DNA from: Aurantiacibacter spongiae
GTDB lineage: Bacteria; Pseudomonadota; Alphaproteobacteria; Sphingomonadales; Sphingomonadaceae
Direction: 5' to 3'
NCBI RefSeq assembly: GCF_003815535.1
Contig: NZ_RPFZ01000001.1
Coordinates: forward strand, 434,001-498,000
DNA: 64,000 nt
A program made the translations under genes and the position numbers. This document shows positions 19,658 to 28,673 of this stretch, piece after piece. Every line of letters starts with the position of its first letter. Positions within the stretch are counted from its first letter, which is position 1. The notes under the pieces are model-generated. The model did no database searches. It was not told where the DNA came from and saw only the letters and a list, made by a program, of their open reading frames with translations.

Positions 19658-20785
19658 TCACACCCGCATCGGCATCAGCACGTAGAGCGCCGGGCTGGAT
19701 TCATCCTTGCGGATCAGCGTTGGCGCGCCCGCGTCGGCGAAGTGGAGTTCCACCGTATCGCTGTCGATCTGGTGAAGGATGTCCTTCAGATAGCTGGCGT
19801 TGAAGCCGATCTCCAGCGCTTCGGCGCTGTATTCGCCGGGCACTTCCTCGGTCGCGTTGCCGTTGTCGGGGCTGGTGACGGTCAGCGTCACCCTGTCGCT
19901 ATCCAGCCCCATCTTGACCGCGCGCGTCTTTTCCGTGGCAATGGTCGCCACGCGGTCCACGCCGGCGAAGAAGGTCTTGGGATCGACCTTCAGCAACTTG
20001 TCGTTGCCCGTCGGGATGACGCGGCTGTAATCGGGAAAGGTTCCGTCGATCAGCTTGCTGGTGAGGACGACGCCGCCCTCCCCGCCAAGCGTGAAGCGGA
20101 TCTTGGAGGGCGACAGGTCGATGGCGACATTGCCCTCCATCGCTTCTTCCAGCAGCTTGCGCAGTTCCCCCACCGCCTTTCGCGGCACGATCACGTCGGG
20201 CATTCCGTCGGCCCCCGCGGGCCGGTCGAGCGTGAAGCGGGCGAGGCGATGCCCGTCGGTCGCCGCGGCCTTCAGCACCGGCTTGTCGTCTTCCGCCACG
20301 TGCAGGAAGATGCCGTTCAGATAGTAGCGCGTTTCCTCGGTGGAGATGGCGAAGCGGGTGCGGTCGATCAGTTCGGCGAGCGTCGCGGCCGGCAGTTCGA
20401 AACTCGTCGGCAGATCGCCTTCGACGATCACCGGGAAATCATCGCGCGGCAGGGTCGGCAATTGGAAGCGACTGCGACCGGCCTTGACCACCATGCGGTT
20501 CTCGCTCGTTTCGAGAGCGATCTCGCTGCCATCGGGGAGCTTGCGGGCAATGTCGAACAACAGGTGCGCCGATACGGTGATGGCGCCCGCATCCCCGACC
20601 GTGTTTGCTTCGAGGCTTTCCACGACCTGCAGATCGAGATCGGTCGCCATCACCTTGATCCGCCCGCTCTCGTCCGCCTCGATCAGGACGTTGGAAAGGA
20701 TGGGGATGGTGTTGCGGCGCTCCACCACCGACTGAACGTGGGACAGGCAACGCAGCAGCTTGGCGCGTTCGATGGTGGCCTTCAT
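19658..20785 (-). CDS. dnaN: DNA polymerase III beta sliding clamp
   Basis: A protein of 375 aa, normal length. It starts 'MKATIERAKLLRCLSHVQSV' and contains 'RRNTIPILSNVLIEA', with three repeating clamp folds, and ends 'ALYVLMPMRV', the canonical DnaN C-terminus. It encircles DNA to give the replicase processivity. It is not next to dnaA here, as is common in sphingomonads. A candidate promoter lies 82-109 bases upstream. Confidence 0.97.
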   Translation of the reverse strand: MKATIERAKLLRCLSHVQSVVERRNTIPILSNVLIEADESGRIKVMATDLDLQVVESLEANTVGDAGAITVSAHLLFDIARKLPDGSEIALETSENRMVVKAGRSRFQLPTLPRDDFPVIVEGDLPTSFELPAATLAELIDRTRFAISTEETRYYLNGIFLHVAEDDKPVLKAAATDGHRLARFTLDRPAGADGMPDVIVPRKAVGELRKLLEEAMEGNVAIDLSPSKIRFTLGGEGGVVLTSKLIDGTFPDYSRVIPTGNDKLLKVDPKTFFAGVDRVATIATEKTRAVKMGLDSDRVTLTVTSPDNGNATEEVPGEYSAEALEIGFNASYLKDILHQIDSDTVELHFADAGAPTLIRKDESSPALYVLMPMRV

Positions 20786-20866
20786 GGCAAATCTTCCCCT
20801 TTCGCGCGCCGCAGCGGACCGGGAACCCCCGGAATCGCCCGCCGGCGCCGGTCAATTGCCCGATCA

Positions 20867-20894
20867 CCCTTAGCAAGGGGCGGCTTGCGGGCAA
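20867..20894 (-). promoter_or_regulatory. Candidate dnaN promoter
   Basis: Minus-strand 'ttgccc', 16 bases, 'taaggg', about 82 bases before the dnaN ATG. The same -10-like 'taaggg' occurs at the atpI promoter candidate in this window, which gives some support. Confidence 0.35.
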
Positions 20895-20964
20895 GGATTC
20901 GGAAGGGCACAGCCCGATTCCTTGGGGAAAAGTTAGGAAAAACCGGCGAGGGCGCCGCCCGCCC

Positions 20965-21720
20965 CTACCCCAGCATCGCCATGCCGCCGTTCACGTGAAG
21001 CACCTGCCCGGTCACGTAGCCCGCTTCCTTCGATGCAAGGTAGGTCACCGCCGCGCCGATATCGTCGCCATCGCCCATGCGGCCCATCGGGATGCGGGCG
21101 TTGATGGTGTCCTTCTGCCGATCGTCGAGATCGTGCGTCATGGCGGAACGAATGAAGCCCGGAGCGACGCAGTTCACGGTGATCCCGCGCGCGGCGAGTT
21201 CCTGAGCCATCGAGCGCGACATGCCGACGAGGCCGGCCTTCGCGGCGGTGTAGTTCATCTGTCCGGGATTGCCGGTGGCGCCCACTACGCTGGTGATGTT
21301 GATGACGCGACCGAAGCGGGCCTTCATCATCGGCCGCGCGCTGGCGCGCATCAGGCGGAAGGCCGCCTCGAGATTGACCTTGATGACATCGTCCCACTCC
21401 TCGTCCTTCATCCGCATCAGCAGGTTGTCGCGGGTGATGCCGGCATTGTTGACGAGGATATCGAGCCCGCCCAGCGTATCGATCGCGGCGGGCACCAGTT
21501 CCTCGACCTGCGTGGTGTTCGACAGGTCGCAGGTGATTTCCACATGGTCGCCGCCGACCTCCTCGATCAGTTCCTCGCGAAAGGAACGCAGCTTGCCCGG
21601 GTTGGAACCGGACAGGGCCAGCCGCGCGCCCTGCCCCGCCAGCGCTCTGGCGATGGAGGAGCCGATGCCGCCGCTGGCACCCGTCACCAGCGCGGTCATT
21701 CCGGAAAGGTCGAACATCAT
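20965..21720 (-). CDS. fabG: 3-oxoacyl-[ACP] reductase
   Basis: A protein of 251 aa. The start is ATG 21720 ('aaagga' spaced correctly upstream); ATG 21726 and 21717 are alternatives. NADPH-binding 'TGASGGIGSS' (13-22), 'NNAGITRDNLL', the catalytic 'YTAAKAG' (Tyr/Lys) and the tail 'TGQVLHVNGGMAMLG' are typical of FabG. It reduces beta-ketoacyl-ACP in fatty-acid synthesis. It is cotranscribed behind fabD and an unknown secreted protein on the minus strand. Confidence 0.95.
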   Translation of the reverse strand: MMFDLSGMTALVTGASGGIGSSIARALAGQGARLALSGSNPGKLRSFREELIEEVGGDHVEITCDLSNTTQVEELVPAAIDTLGGLDILVNNAGITRDNLLMRMKDEEWDDVIKVNLEAAFRLMRASARPMMKARFGRVINITSVVGATGNPGQMNYTAAKAGLVGMSRSMAQELAARGITVNCVAPGFIRSAMTHDLDDRQKDTINARIPMGRMGDGDDIGAAVTYLASKEAGYVTGQVLHVNGGMAMLG

Positions 21721-21785
21721 GCGCATCCTTTTCGTGTTATCGCAGAACCGGCCCGCTGTTGCGCGGGGCGGACAGGGGCGTCAAC

Positions 21786-22388
21786 TCACTCGCCCTGCAA
21801 TCCCTGGAATTCCCGGCGGCCCAGCCGTTGCAACGCCATGAAGCCCAGCAGCACGCCGACCTTTTCCGCCGTCGCCTCGTCCGAACCGATGCCGGTGCCG
21901 GTAACGAAGGCGCCAAGCGTCATCGCGTCCCCGCCCGAAATGCCGGAATTGCCGTCGCCCGACGCCATGCCGTTCATCAGGCCGCGCTCGATGATGCCCC
22001 ACAGGCGGGAACGGTCACCCTTGGCCAGCGCCTCGTCGACATTGCCGAGCTGCGCCTCGCTCAGTTCGCCCGAATTGCGGTAGGCGGCCTCGCTCACGCG
22101 GCCCAGTTCGTAGAAGGCGGCGTACATCGCCTCCTCCTGCGTCCAGCCGTTTCCGTCGACGCACGATTCGACCGCCTGCATCACGATGCCGGCCAGTTCG
22201 CCGTCGGCCTCGTCGCTCTCGCCCGCGAAGCCTGCCTCGTCCGCCAACGCGTCGAGGCGGGCGTCCTGTTCCCCGGTATAGGCGCCGGCCATGCAGCCCA
22301 GCGCCTTGCCCTGCGCCGCCACGGGTGCGCTCGCGGGGGGCATGGCCATCGCCAGCAGCGTCACGCCGGCAAGCGCGGCCCCGCGCAT
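21786..22388 (-). CDS. Unknown secreted protein between fabD and fabG
   Basis: A protein of 200 aa whose ATG (22388) overlaps the fabD stop (TAATG). It has a clear signal peptide ('GVTLLAMAMPPASAPVAAQ') followed by a helical, acidic domain with two Cys ('GCMAGAY', 'VESCVDGNGW'). I recognise no family. Translational coupling to fabD is striking for a presumed periplasmic protein. A role in envelope lipid homeostasis is possible but only from context. Confidence 0.72.
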   Translation of the reverse strand: MRGAALAGVTLLAMAMPPASAPVAAQGKALGCMAGAYTGEQDARLDALADEAGFAGESDEADGELAGIVMQAVESCVDGNGWTQEEAMYAAFYELGRVSEAAYRNSGELSEAQLGNVDEALAKGDRSRLWGIIERGLMNGMASGDGNSGISGGDAMTLGAFVTGTGIGSDEATAEKVGVLLGFMALQRLGRREFQGLQGE

Positions 22389-23323
22389 TACCCGATGTCC
22401 TTGGCGAGCGTTTCGATGTCCTCCATGCCGACGACGCTGGTGACGGTCACTTCGGGCACGATCTTGCGGATCATCGGACCAAGCACCTTGCCGCCCAGTT
22501 CGACGAAGTGGTCGATGCCGGCCTGGTGCATCTCCAGCACGCTCTCGCGCCAGCGCACGCGGCCGGTGATCTGCTGGATCAGCAGATCCTTCTCCGTCGC
22601 GGCATCGGTCACGGCCCTTGCCGTGACATTGGCATAGACCGGCAGGCGGAAGGCGTTGGGCGGCGTATCGTTCAGCGCGAATTGCATGCGCTGGGCGGCG
22701 GGCTGCATCAGCGTGCAGTGGAAGGGGGCGGAAACCGGCAGCTTCACCGCCTTCTTGACGCCGAACTCCTTTGCCATCTCCACCGCGCGGTTGATCGCTT
22801 CCATGTGGCCGGAGAGCACGACCTGGCCGGGATCGTTGTCATTGGCGACCTCGCATACCTGCCCTTCCGCGGCCGCCTCGGCCAGCGCCTGCGCCTTTTC
22901 GAGATCGGCTCCGAGCAACGCGCACATCGCGCCCAGGCCGATGGGGACCGCGTCCTGCATGGCGATGCCGCGCGTGCGCAGCAGCTTGGCGGTATCGGTG
23001 AGGCTGAAGGCGCCGACGCTGGCGAGCGCGCTGTATTCGCCCAGCGAGTGACCGGCGACCGCTTCCCCCTTCTGTGCGATGTCGACGCCGCCGTCCTCCA
23101 GCACGCGCACGACCGCCATCGAATTGGCCATGATGGCGGGCTGGGCGTTGGTCGTCATCGTCAGCTCGGATTCGGGCCCCTCTGCCATGAGCTGTCCCAG
23201 CTTCTGCGACAGGGCATCGTCGACTTCGGCGAAGACGTCGCGCGCGACGTTGCTGGCTTCGGCGAGTTCGGTGCCCATGCCGACTTTCTGGCTGCCCTGT
23301 CCGGGAAAAACGAATCCGATCAT
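22388..23323 (-). CDS. fabD: Malonyl-CoA:ACP transacylase
   Basis: A protein of 311 aa. The start is ATG 23323 ('ggag' upstream), not the longer upstream frame. 'FVFPGQGSQ' near the N-terminus, nucleophile Ser93 in 'GHSLGEYSAL', and 'PVSAPFHC' with the catalytic His identify FabD. It loads malonyl onto acyl carrier protein in fatty-acid synthesis. It is the first gene of a fabD-unknown-fabG unit. Confidence 0.96.
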   Translation of the reverse strand: MIGFVFPGQGSQKVGMGTELAEASNVARDVFAEVDDALSQKLGQLMAEGPESELTMTTNAQPAIMANSMAVVRVLEDGGVDIAQKGEAVAGHSLGEYSALASVGAFSLTDTAKLLRTRGIAMQDAVPIGLGAMCALLGADLEKAQALAEAAAEGQVCEVANDNDPGQVVLSGHMEAINRAVEMAKEFGVKKAVKLPVSAPFHCTLMQPAAQRMQFALNDTPPNAFRLPVYANVTARAVTDAATEKDLLIQQITGRVRWRESVLEMHQAGIDHFVELGGKVLGPMIRKIVPEVTVTSVVGMEDIETLAKDIG

Positions 23324-23386
23324 GAAAATCTCCAGTTGCAACCCGAGCGCCGGGATTGGCGCTGCAAGGGCATGTCGCCCTACGAC

Positions 23387-24229
23387 CTATGCCTCCGATG
23401 CCCCCTCCGCAACCGCCGACGCCCTGCCGAAGGGGACGAGCGCATTGGCCGCATCGTGCCCGATATCGGCCCGGCCGAGATAGGGAATGCCCGCTTTCGC
23501 GCACCAGTGCCGGGCGATTTCATCCGCTTCCATGCCGAAGGGCCGGTCGTTTTCCGGCACGGCGGTGATGCGGCCAAGGCGAAGGCCGGCCACCCCGGAC
23601 AGATGCTGGGTCACATGGAAGAACAGGCGGTCCACCGCGTAGAGATGCTCGGCCACCTCTTCCACCAGCACGACGTGCCCGGCGAGGTCGGGCATCAGGT
23701 CGGTGCCGACGAGCATGGCGAGGGTCATCAGGTTGAACGCCGCCGCGGGCCGCTCGTCCAGGCCGGCCTCTAGCGGCACCGCCGCGCCGGTGAGAAGGCG
23801 CAGCACCCGGCGCATCGCATCCGCGCCGCCCTCGCGCTTGATATCGCCGAGCAGCGGGCCGTGGACGGGGCGGCCGATACCGTGGCGGTAGAGCGCGCCG
23901 AGCATGGTGCCCGCATCGGAATAGCCGACATAGACCTTCTCCCGCGCTGCCTCGCCGAGCCGGGTCATGGCCTCCGCTGCGATGCGGCAAGCGCCATATC
24001 CGCCCATTCCGAACCACACCGCGTCGTTGGCGGGATCGTTGGCGAGATCGACGAAGGCATCGCGGCGCGTCGCATCGTCGCCCGCGAAATGACCGGTCTC
24101 AAGGAAGCATTGCGGATGGAAGACGAGCTCTGCGGCGGGGAACTCCGCCGCCGCCAGCTCCTCGACACGCTCCGCCCGGGCGCGGCGAAGCGGTTTTCCG
24201 GGGCAGCAGATGGCGATGCGGGTGGTCAT
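23387..24229 (-). CDS. LD-carboxypeptidase (peptidase family S66)
   Basis: A protein of 280 aa from ATG 24229; the open frame continues far upstream only as an antisense artefact over the Mur ligase. The nucleophile motif 'GYSDAGTML' (Ser104), 'HVVLVEEVAEHLY' (Glu), and the C-terminal 'IGHDAANALVPFG' (His) match the Ser-Glu-His triad of LdcA. It removes the terminal D-Ala from murein tetrapeptides in the cytoplasm during wall recycling. It is divergent from a Mur ligase 60 bases away that would use the tripeptide product. Confidence 0.85.
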   Translation of the reverse strand: MTTRIAICCPGKPLRRARAERVEELAAAEFPAAELVFHPQCFLETGHFAGDDATRRDAFVDLANDPANDAVWFGMGGYGACRIAAEAMTRLGEAAREKVYVGYSDAGTMLGALYRHGIGRPVHGPLLGDIKREGGADAMRRVLRLLTGAAVPLEAGLDERPAAAFNLMTLAMLVGTDLMPDLAGHVVLVEEVAEHLYAVDRLFFHVTQHLSGVAGLRLGRITAVPENDRPFGMEADEIARHWCAKAGIPYLGRADIGHDAANALVPFGRASAVAEGASEA

Positions 24230-24289
24230 GCGGCCAGTGCGATAGCCAAGCGCTTCACAAAGCGCCACCGGCGGCATAGGTCCGTCCCC

Positions 24290-25720
24290 ATGAGCAAGCG
24301 CAACACCGTGACCGCCCATCCCTATTTCTTCTGCGGCATCGGCGGATCGGGGATGCTCCCCCTCGCCACGATCGTGAAGGGGCTGGGGGGCGAGGTCGCC
24401 GGATCGGATCGCAGTTTCGATCAGGGGCGCACGCCGGAAAAATTCGCCTGGCTGGAGCGCGCCGGGTTCGATCTCTACCCGCAGGACGGCAGCGGAATCA
24501 CCTCGGGCGAGCAGGTGCTGATCGCCAGTGCCGCGATCGAGGACAGCGTGCCCGAGGTCGCCCGCGCGAAGGAACTGGGCTGCGAGCGCCTGACCCGCGC
24601 CGAACTGCTCGCCCGCCTGTTCAACGCCGCGCCGCATTCCGTCGCCGTGGGCGGAACCAGCGGCAAATCGACCACGACCGCCATGCTTGGCTGGATCATG
24701 CAGCGCGCCGGACGTGCGCCGACAATCATGAACGGTGCCGTCATGAAGAATTTCGTGACCGACGATCAGCCCTTCGCCAGCGCGGTCGTGGGCGGCGGCG
24801 ACACCTTCGTCAGCGAGGTTGACGAAAGCGACGGTTCGATCGCTCTCTACCGGCCCGAAGTCGCCCTGCTGCTCAATGTCAGTCTCGACCACAAGAGCAT
24901 GCACGAACTACGCGGCCTGTTCGGCGATTTCCTTGGGGCGGCGAAGCGCGCCGTGGTCAATTTCGACGATAGCGAAGCGCGTGACCTGGCGGCGCGCTGC
25001 GACAGCGTGACAGGGTTCGGGATCGATCATCCGGACGCGGCCCTCGGCGTGGAGCCGGGCACCATCGAGGATGACCGCGACGGCATAGGCGCGCTGCTGG
25101 TGGACCGGCGCGACGGGGTCGGCCATTCGCTGCGTCTCCCCATGCCCGGACGCCACAACCTGTCGAACGCTCTCGCCGCCATCGCGGCCGCGAATGCCGC
25201 CAGAGTGGCGGTGCACGACGCCGCGATGGCTCTAGCCAGCTTCGCCGGCCTGGCCCGCCGGTTCGATGTCGTCGGAACGAGCGAGAACGGCATCACCGTG
25301 ATCGACGATTTCGGTCACAACCCCGAAAAGGCCCGCGCGACGCTCAGGACGCTCAAGGCGCACGAAGGCCGGGTCGTCGCCTTCTTCCAGCCCCACGGTT
25401 ACGGTCCGTTGCGACAGATGGGCGAGGAACTGGCCGAAACCATCGCCGCGGAACTGGACGCGCGCGACGTCGCCATACTGTGCGATCCAGTCTATTTCGG
25501 CGGGACGGTCGATCGTTCCCAGGGTTCCGAGCGGATCGTTCACCTTATCCGGCAAGCTGGCGGACACGCCGAATATATCGCCGAGCGCGAGGCGGTGGCC
25601 GATCGTATCGCAACCTTCGCCCGGCCCGGAGATCGCGTCGTGGTGATGGGCGCGCGCGACGATACGCTGACGACTTTCGCGCGAAATCTGCTGGAGCGCC
25701 TCCGAAACGAGGCGGACTAA
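24290..25720 (+). CDS. mpl: Mur ligase, probably murein-peptide ligase Mpl
   Basis: A protein of 476 aa from ATG 24290. The N-terminal 'FFCGIGGSGMLPLA' is the UDP-MurNAc-binding domain, P-loop 'GGTSGKSTTT' is at 121-130, and the central ligase domain ('FVSEVDESDGS') and C-terminal Mur ligase domain ('DDFGHNPEKARATLRTLK') follow. MurC and Mpl are similar. The P-loop with Ser-Thr, the neighbour LdcA, and absence of dcw genes favour Mpl, which joins recycled L-Ala-D-Glu-mDAP to UDP-MurNAc. MurC-type activity is not excluded. Confidence 0.7.
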   Translation: MSKRNTVTAHPYFFCGIGGSGMLPLATIVKGLGGEVAGSDRSFDQGRTPEKFAWLERAGFDLYPQDGSGITSGEQVLIASAAIEDSVPEVARAKELGCERLTRAELLARLFNAAPHSVAVGGTSGKSTTTAMLGWIMQRAGRAPTIMNGAVMKNFVTDDQPFASAVVGGGDTFVSEVDESDGSIALYRPEVALLLNVSLDHKSMHELRGLFGDFLGAAKRAVVNFDDSEARDLAARCDSVTGFGIDHPDAALGVEPGTIEDDRDGIGALLVDRRDGVGHSLRLPMPGRHNLSNALAAIAAANAARVAVHDAAMALASFAGLARRFDVVGTSENGITVIDDFGHNPEKARATLRTLKAHEGRVVAFFQPHGYGPLRQMGEELAETIAAELDARDVAILCDPVYFGGTVDRSQGSERIVHLIRQAGGHAEYIAEREAVADRIATFARPGDRVVVMGARDDTLTTFARNLLERLRNEAD

Positions 25721-25786
25721 GCCTTTGGCAACATTCTCCCGCTATGCCTTGCGCCCATCCGATCGTCGCAGAGCCGGGAGCCAGTC

Positions 25787-26086
25787 TTGCAGAAATCGTA
25801 CCGCACCGGCGGCGTGGGAATGCTGCCCGCCGCGCCGGGCACCTACCTGGTCCATGCCTATTTCGACGATAACCAGGTCGATCTCGTGAAGATCGTCGTG
25901 GTCGGCTGGCAGGTTTCGCCGGATAGGCGACTTGTTCCGCTGGTGATCGATCCGCGCGCCACTGACGAGGAACCGTGGTTCGTCATTCACCCCTGCGGCC
26001 GCGTCGAATCCCATGACGGGCGCGGATGGGTCGACGTGGACGACTGGATCGACGAGGAAAAGCGCAACCGGCGCGAAGCCGCCTGA
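25787..26086 (+). CDS. Conserved hypothetical protein
   Basis: A protein of 99 aa, start TTG 25787 with 'gggag' seven bases upstream; ATG 25820 is an alternative that gives 88 aa. It has a beta-rich pattern ('GTYLVHAYFDDNQVDLVKIV', 'LVPLVIDPRATDEEPWFVIH') and a charged C-terminus ('DDWIDEEKRNRREAA'). There is no signal peptide or membrane segment. I do not recognise the family. It stands alone between the Mur ligase gene and a convergent DUF808 gene. Confidence 0.6.
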   Translation: MQKSYRTGGVGMLPAAPGTYLVHAYFDDNQVDLVKIVVVGWQVSPDRRLVPLVIDPRATDEEPWFVIHPCGRVESHDGRGWVDVDDWIDEEKRNRREAA

Positions 26087-26098
26087 CACGCGGGCAAG

Positions 26099-27058
26099 CT
26101 AGTGCGCGGCCTCCGCCTCGCCCGCCTCGTCGCCGTGGCCCAGCCCCAGCACCTTGTGGATCACGAACACCAGCAGCGCGCCCAGCGTCAGCCCGACCAC
26201 GGCGGAGCTCGCCGCATAGGTCGCCCAGCCCAGGATGCCTCCCGCCGCTTCCTCGACCGAATGTTCCAGGTCGTGCGCGACATGCGTCAGCGCGCCGATG
26301 CCGAGCTCTTCCAGCCCGTGCAGGATGATGCCGCCGCCCACCCACAGCATCGCGATGGTGCCGATGAAGGACAGCGCCGTCAGCAGTTTCGGCATGGCGG
26401 CCAGCAGGAAGCGGCCGAAGCCCCGCGCCGCGCTCGAGGATTTCTTCGACAGGTGCAGGCCGATATCATCCATCTTCACGATGATCCCCACCGCACCGTA
26501 AACGAACACCGTCACCGCCGCACCCACCAGCGCCAGAACGATGGCGCGGGTCAGCAGCGTCTCCGTGGCGACCTCGCTGAGCGTGATGGCCATGATCTCG
26601 GCCGACAGGATCAGGTCGGTGCGAATGGCGCCCGCGGTACGCTCCTTCTCGAACTGTTCGGGATCGTCGATCGTATCCTCGACCGTCTTGCCGTGCTTGG
26701 CCCCGCCCAGCTTCTCGATCACCTTTTCCGCCCCTTCGTAGGAAAGGTAAGCGCCTCCGCACATCAGGATGGGGATGATCGCCCAGGGCAGGAACTCGCT
26801 CAGTAGCAGCGCGCCGGGCAGCAATATCAGCAACTTGTTCTTCAGGCTGCCCTTGGTGATGTTCCAGATCAGCGGCAATTCGCGCGCCGGCGAAAGGCCG
26901 GTGACGTAGCTGGGCGTCACTGCCGCATCGTCGATCACCACGCCCGCCGTCTTCGATCCGGCGCGGCTGGCAGCGACGCCCACATCGTCGAGCGAGGAGG
27001 ATGCCGCGCGCGCGATAACGGCCACGTCGTCCAGCAGAGCGGTCAATCCGGCGGGCAT
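26099..27058 (-). CDS. DUF808 (YedI-like) integral membrane protein
   Basis: A protein of 319 aa from ATG 27058 with 'aggagg' upstream. The start 'MPAGLTALLDDVAVIARAAS', then 'TPSYVTGLSPARELPLIW' and 'GGAYLSYEGAEKV' are characteristic of DUF808. About six hydrophobic segments lie between residues 90 and 310. The function of the family is unknown. It is a single gene, convergent with the hypothetical gene on its left and divergent from rpsF. Confidence 0.85.
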   Translation of the reverse strand: MPAGLTALLDDVAVIARAASSSLDDVGVAASRAGSKTAGVVIDDAAVTPSYVTGLSPARELPLIWNITKGSLKNKLLILLPGALLLSEFLPWAIIPILMCGGAYLSYEGAEKVIEKLGGAKHGKTVEDTIDDPEQFEKERTAGAIRTDLILSAEIMAITLSEVATETLLTRAIVLALVGAAVTVFVYGAVGIIVKMDDIGLHLSKKSSSAARGFGRFLLAAMPKLLTALSFIGTIAMLWVGGGIILHGLEELGIGALTHVAHDLEHSVEEAAGGILGWATYAASSAVVGLTLGALLVFVIHKVLGLGHGDEAGEAEAAH

Positions 27059-27139
27059 GGGTCGGTATCCTCCTGTCCGACAAGGCGTTAGGGCCATGAC
27101 CGCGACGGTGGCAAGTCCTCTCCCGCCCGCCATCCCCGC

Positions 27140-27167
27140 TTGCAATCCGCGCGCACCGCGCTATGTG
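27140..27167 (+). promoter_or_regulatory. Candidate promoter of the rpsF-rpsR-rplI operon
   Basis: 'ttgcaa', 16 bases, 'tatgtg' (within 'gctatgtgc', close to the Caulobacter-type -10). The pair lies about 115 bases before rpsF. Moderate match only. Confidence 0.35.
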
Positions 27168-27282
27168 CGCCCCTTCCCCGCCGGCGGCCCAGCCCGCACG
27201 GGGAAACCCGAGAAAGCCGGAGGGGCCCCCGCGATCCGCGCGGACAAGCCAGCGATCGGCATGAACATGGAAGGAAATGCAC

Positions 27283-27648
27283 ATGGCTCTGTACGAGCAT
27301 GTCTTCCTCGCGCGTCAGGATCTGAGCCAGGCTCAGGTCGATGCGCTTGCCGCTGCCGCCACGGACATCGTGGAAGCGAATGACGGCAAGGTCGTCAAGA
27401 CCGAGACCTGGGGCCTGAAGAGCCTCGCCTACAAGATCGACCGCAACCGCAAGGCGCACTTCGTCATGCTCAACATCGAGGGGCCCGGCTCCCTGGTGGC
27501 CGAGCTGGAGCGCCAGAACGCCATCAACGAGGACGTGATCCGCTGGCTCACCATTGCCGTGGAAGAGCACGAGGATGGTCCGTCCGCCATGATGCGCAAG
27601 AACGACCGCGACAAGAAGCGTCGCTCCGACCGCGAGGATCGTAACTGA
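27283..27648 (+). CDS. rpsF: 30S ribosomal protein S6
   Basis: A protein of 121 aa. ATG 27283 is preferred over ATG 27277 because 'aagga' is spaced correctly and the protein then begins '[14 protein letters not shown]'. The S6 fold is recognisable ('[18 protein letters not shown]'), with a charged C-terminal extension rich in Lys/Arg/Asp. It binds 16S rRNA together with S18, whose gene overlaps (TGATG). Confidence 0.97.
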   Translation: MALYEHVFLARQDLSQAQVDALAAAATDIVEANDGKVVKTETWGLKSLAYKIDRNRKAHFVMLNIEGPGSLVAELERQNAINEDVIRWLTIAVEEHEDGPSAMMRKNDRDKKRRSDREDRN

Positions 27649-27872
27649 TGGCCCGTCCGTTCTATCGCCGCCGCAAGTCCTGCCCGTTCTCCGGCCCGGA
27701 CGCCCCCACGATCGATTACAAGGACGTGCGCCTGTTGCAGGGCTTCATGTCCGAACGCGGCAAGATCGTGCCCAGCCGCATCACCGCCGTTTCCGCCAAG
27801 AAGCAGCGTGAACTGGCCAAGGCCATCAAGCGCGCCCGTCACCTGGGCCTGCTGCCCTACCTCGTGAAGTAA
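27648..27872 (+). CDS. rpsR: 30S ribosomal protein S18
   Basis: A protein of 74 aa starting '[16 protein letters not shown]' and ending '[13 protein letters not shown]', the standard S18 ends. The ATG overlaps the rpsF stop. It is a partner of S6 in the 30S platform and is followed by rplI after 14 bases. Confidence 0.97.
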   Translation: MARPFYRRRKSCPFSGPDAPTIDYKDVRLLQGFMSERGKIVPSRITAVSAKKQRELAKAIKRARHLGLLPYLVK

Positions 27873-27886
27873 GGGAGGACGAAGTC

Positions 27887-28561
27887 ATGGATATCATCCT
27901 CCTCGAACGTATCGAGAAGCTCGGCACCATCGGCGACGTCGTCGCCGTGAAGGACGGCTATGCCCGCAACTTCCTGCTGCCGCAGAAGAAGGCGCTGCGC
28001 GCCAACGAGGCGAACCGCAAGGTGTTCGAAGCCAATCGCGAGCGGCTGGAAGCGGAAAACGCCGAACGCCGGGCCGAGGCCGAGAAGGCCGGCGGGAAGG
28101 TCGACGGCGAACAGATCGTGCTGATCCGCGCCGCCTCCAACACCGGCCAGCTCTACGGTTCGGTGAACGTGCGCGACGTTGCCGCCGCGCTCGCCGACAA
28201 GGGCCACGACATCGACAAGAAGCAGGTCATCATGGGCGCGCCCATCAAGACGATCGGCATGTTCGACGTGACCGTCGCGCTGCACCCGGAGGTTCACGTC
28301 ACGGTGAAGGCGAACGTCGCCCGTTCCGAGGACGAGGCCGAACTGCAGAGCCAGGGCGTCGACGTCATCGCGCAGATGAACGAGGAAGAGGCCGCCGAAA
28401 CCGGGGGCTTCACCGAGGAACTCGATCCCAATCGCGAACTCGGGGAACTGCCCCCGGTCCAGCCGATCGACGCGGACGGCAATCCGATCGAGACCCCCGC
28501 CGACGGGCAGGAGGCCAGCGACATGCAGGCCGTCGCCGAAGACGGGGACGCGAACGGCTAG
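27887..28561 (+). CDS. rplI: 50S ribosomal protein L9 with acidic C-terminal extension
   Basis: A protein of 224 aa, about 70 longer than typical L9. 'MDIILLERIEKLGTIGDVV' and 'VKDGYARNFLLPQKKA' form the N-domain, a charged helix links to the C-domain ('HVTVKANVARSEDEAEL'). After about residue 150 an acidic, low-complexity tail follows ('EEEAAETGGFTEELDP', 'EASDMQAVAEDGDANG'). Such extensions occur in sphingomonad L9. It is the last gene before a strong terminator. Confidence 0.96.
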   Translation: MDIILLERIEKLGTIGDVVAVKDGYARNFLLPQKKALRANEANRKVFEANRERLEAENAERRAEAEKAGGKVDGEQIVLIRAASNTGQLYGSVNVRDVAAALADKGHDIDKKQVIMGAPIKTIGMFDVTVALHPEVHVTVKANVARSEDEAELQSQGVDVIAQMNEEEAAETGGFTEELDPNRELGELPPVQPIDADGNPIETPADGQEASDMQAVAEDGDANG

Positions 28562-28588
28562 AACCGGACGCTTCCGTGAAACGCCGAA

Positions 28589-28619
28589 GGGCGCCGCCGG
28601 CGACGGCGGCGCCCTTTTT
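28589..28619 (+). terminator. Intrinsic terminator of the rpsF operon
   Basis: A perfect 10-bp stem 'gggcgccgcc'/'ggcggcgccc' with a six-base loop is followed by five T. It begins 28 bases after the rplI stop. Confidence 0.9.
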
Positions 28620-28673
28620 CGCGCGCGCGTGGCGGGGAAGGCGCCGTTTCACCGATTGTTCTCACCTGACTGG

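Noticed and set aside
23387-24904. A 505-codon minus-strand frame as a fused LD-carboxypeptidase
   Set aside because: The upstream 225 codons are antisense to the Mur ligase, and the family N-terminus begins at ATG 24229.
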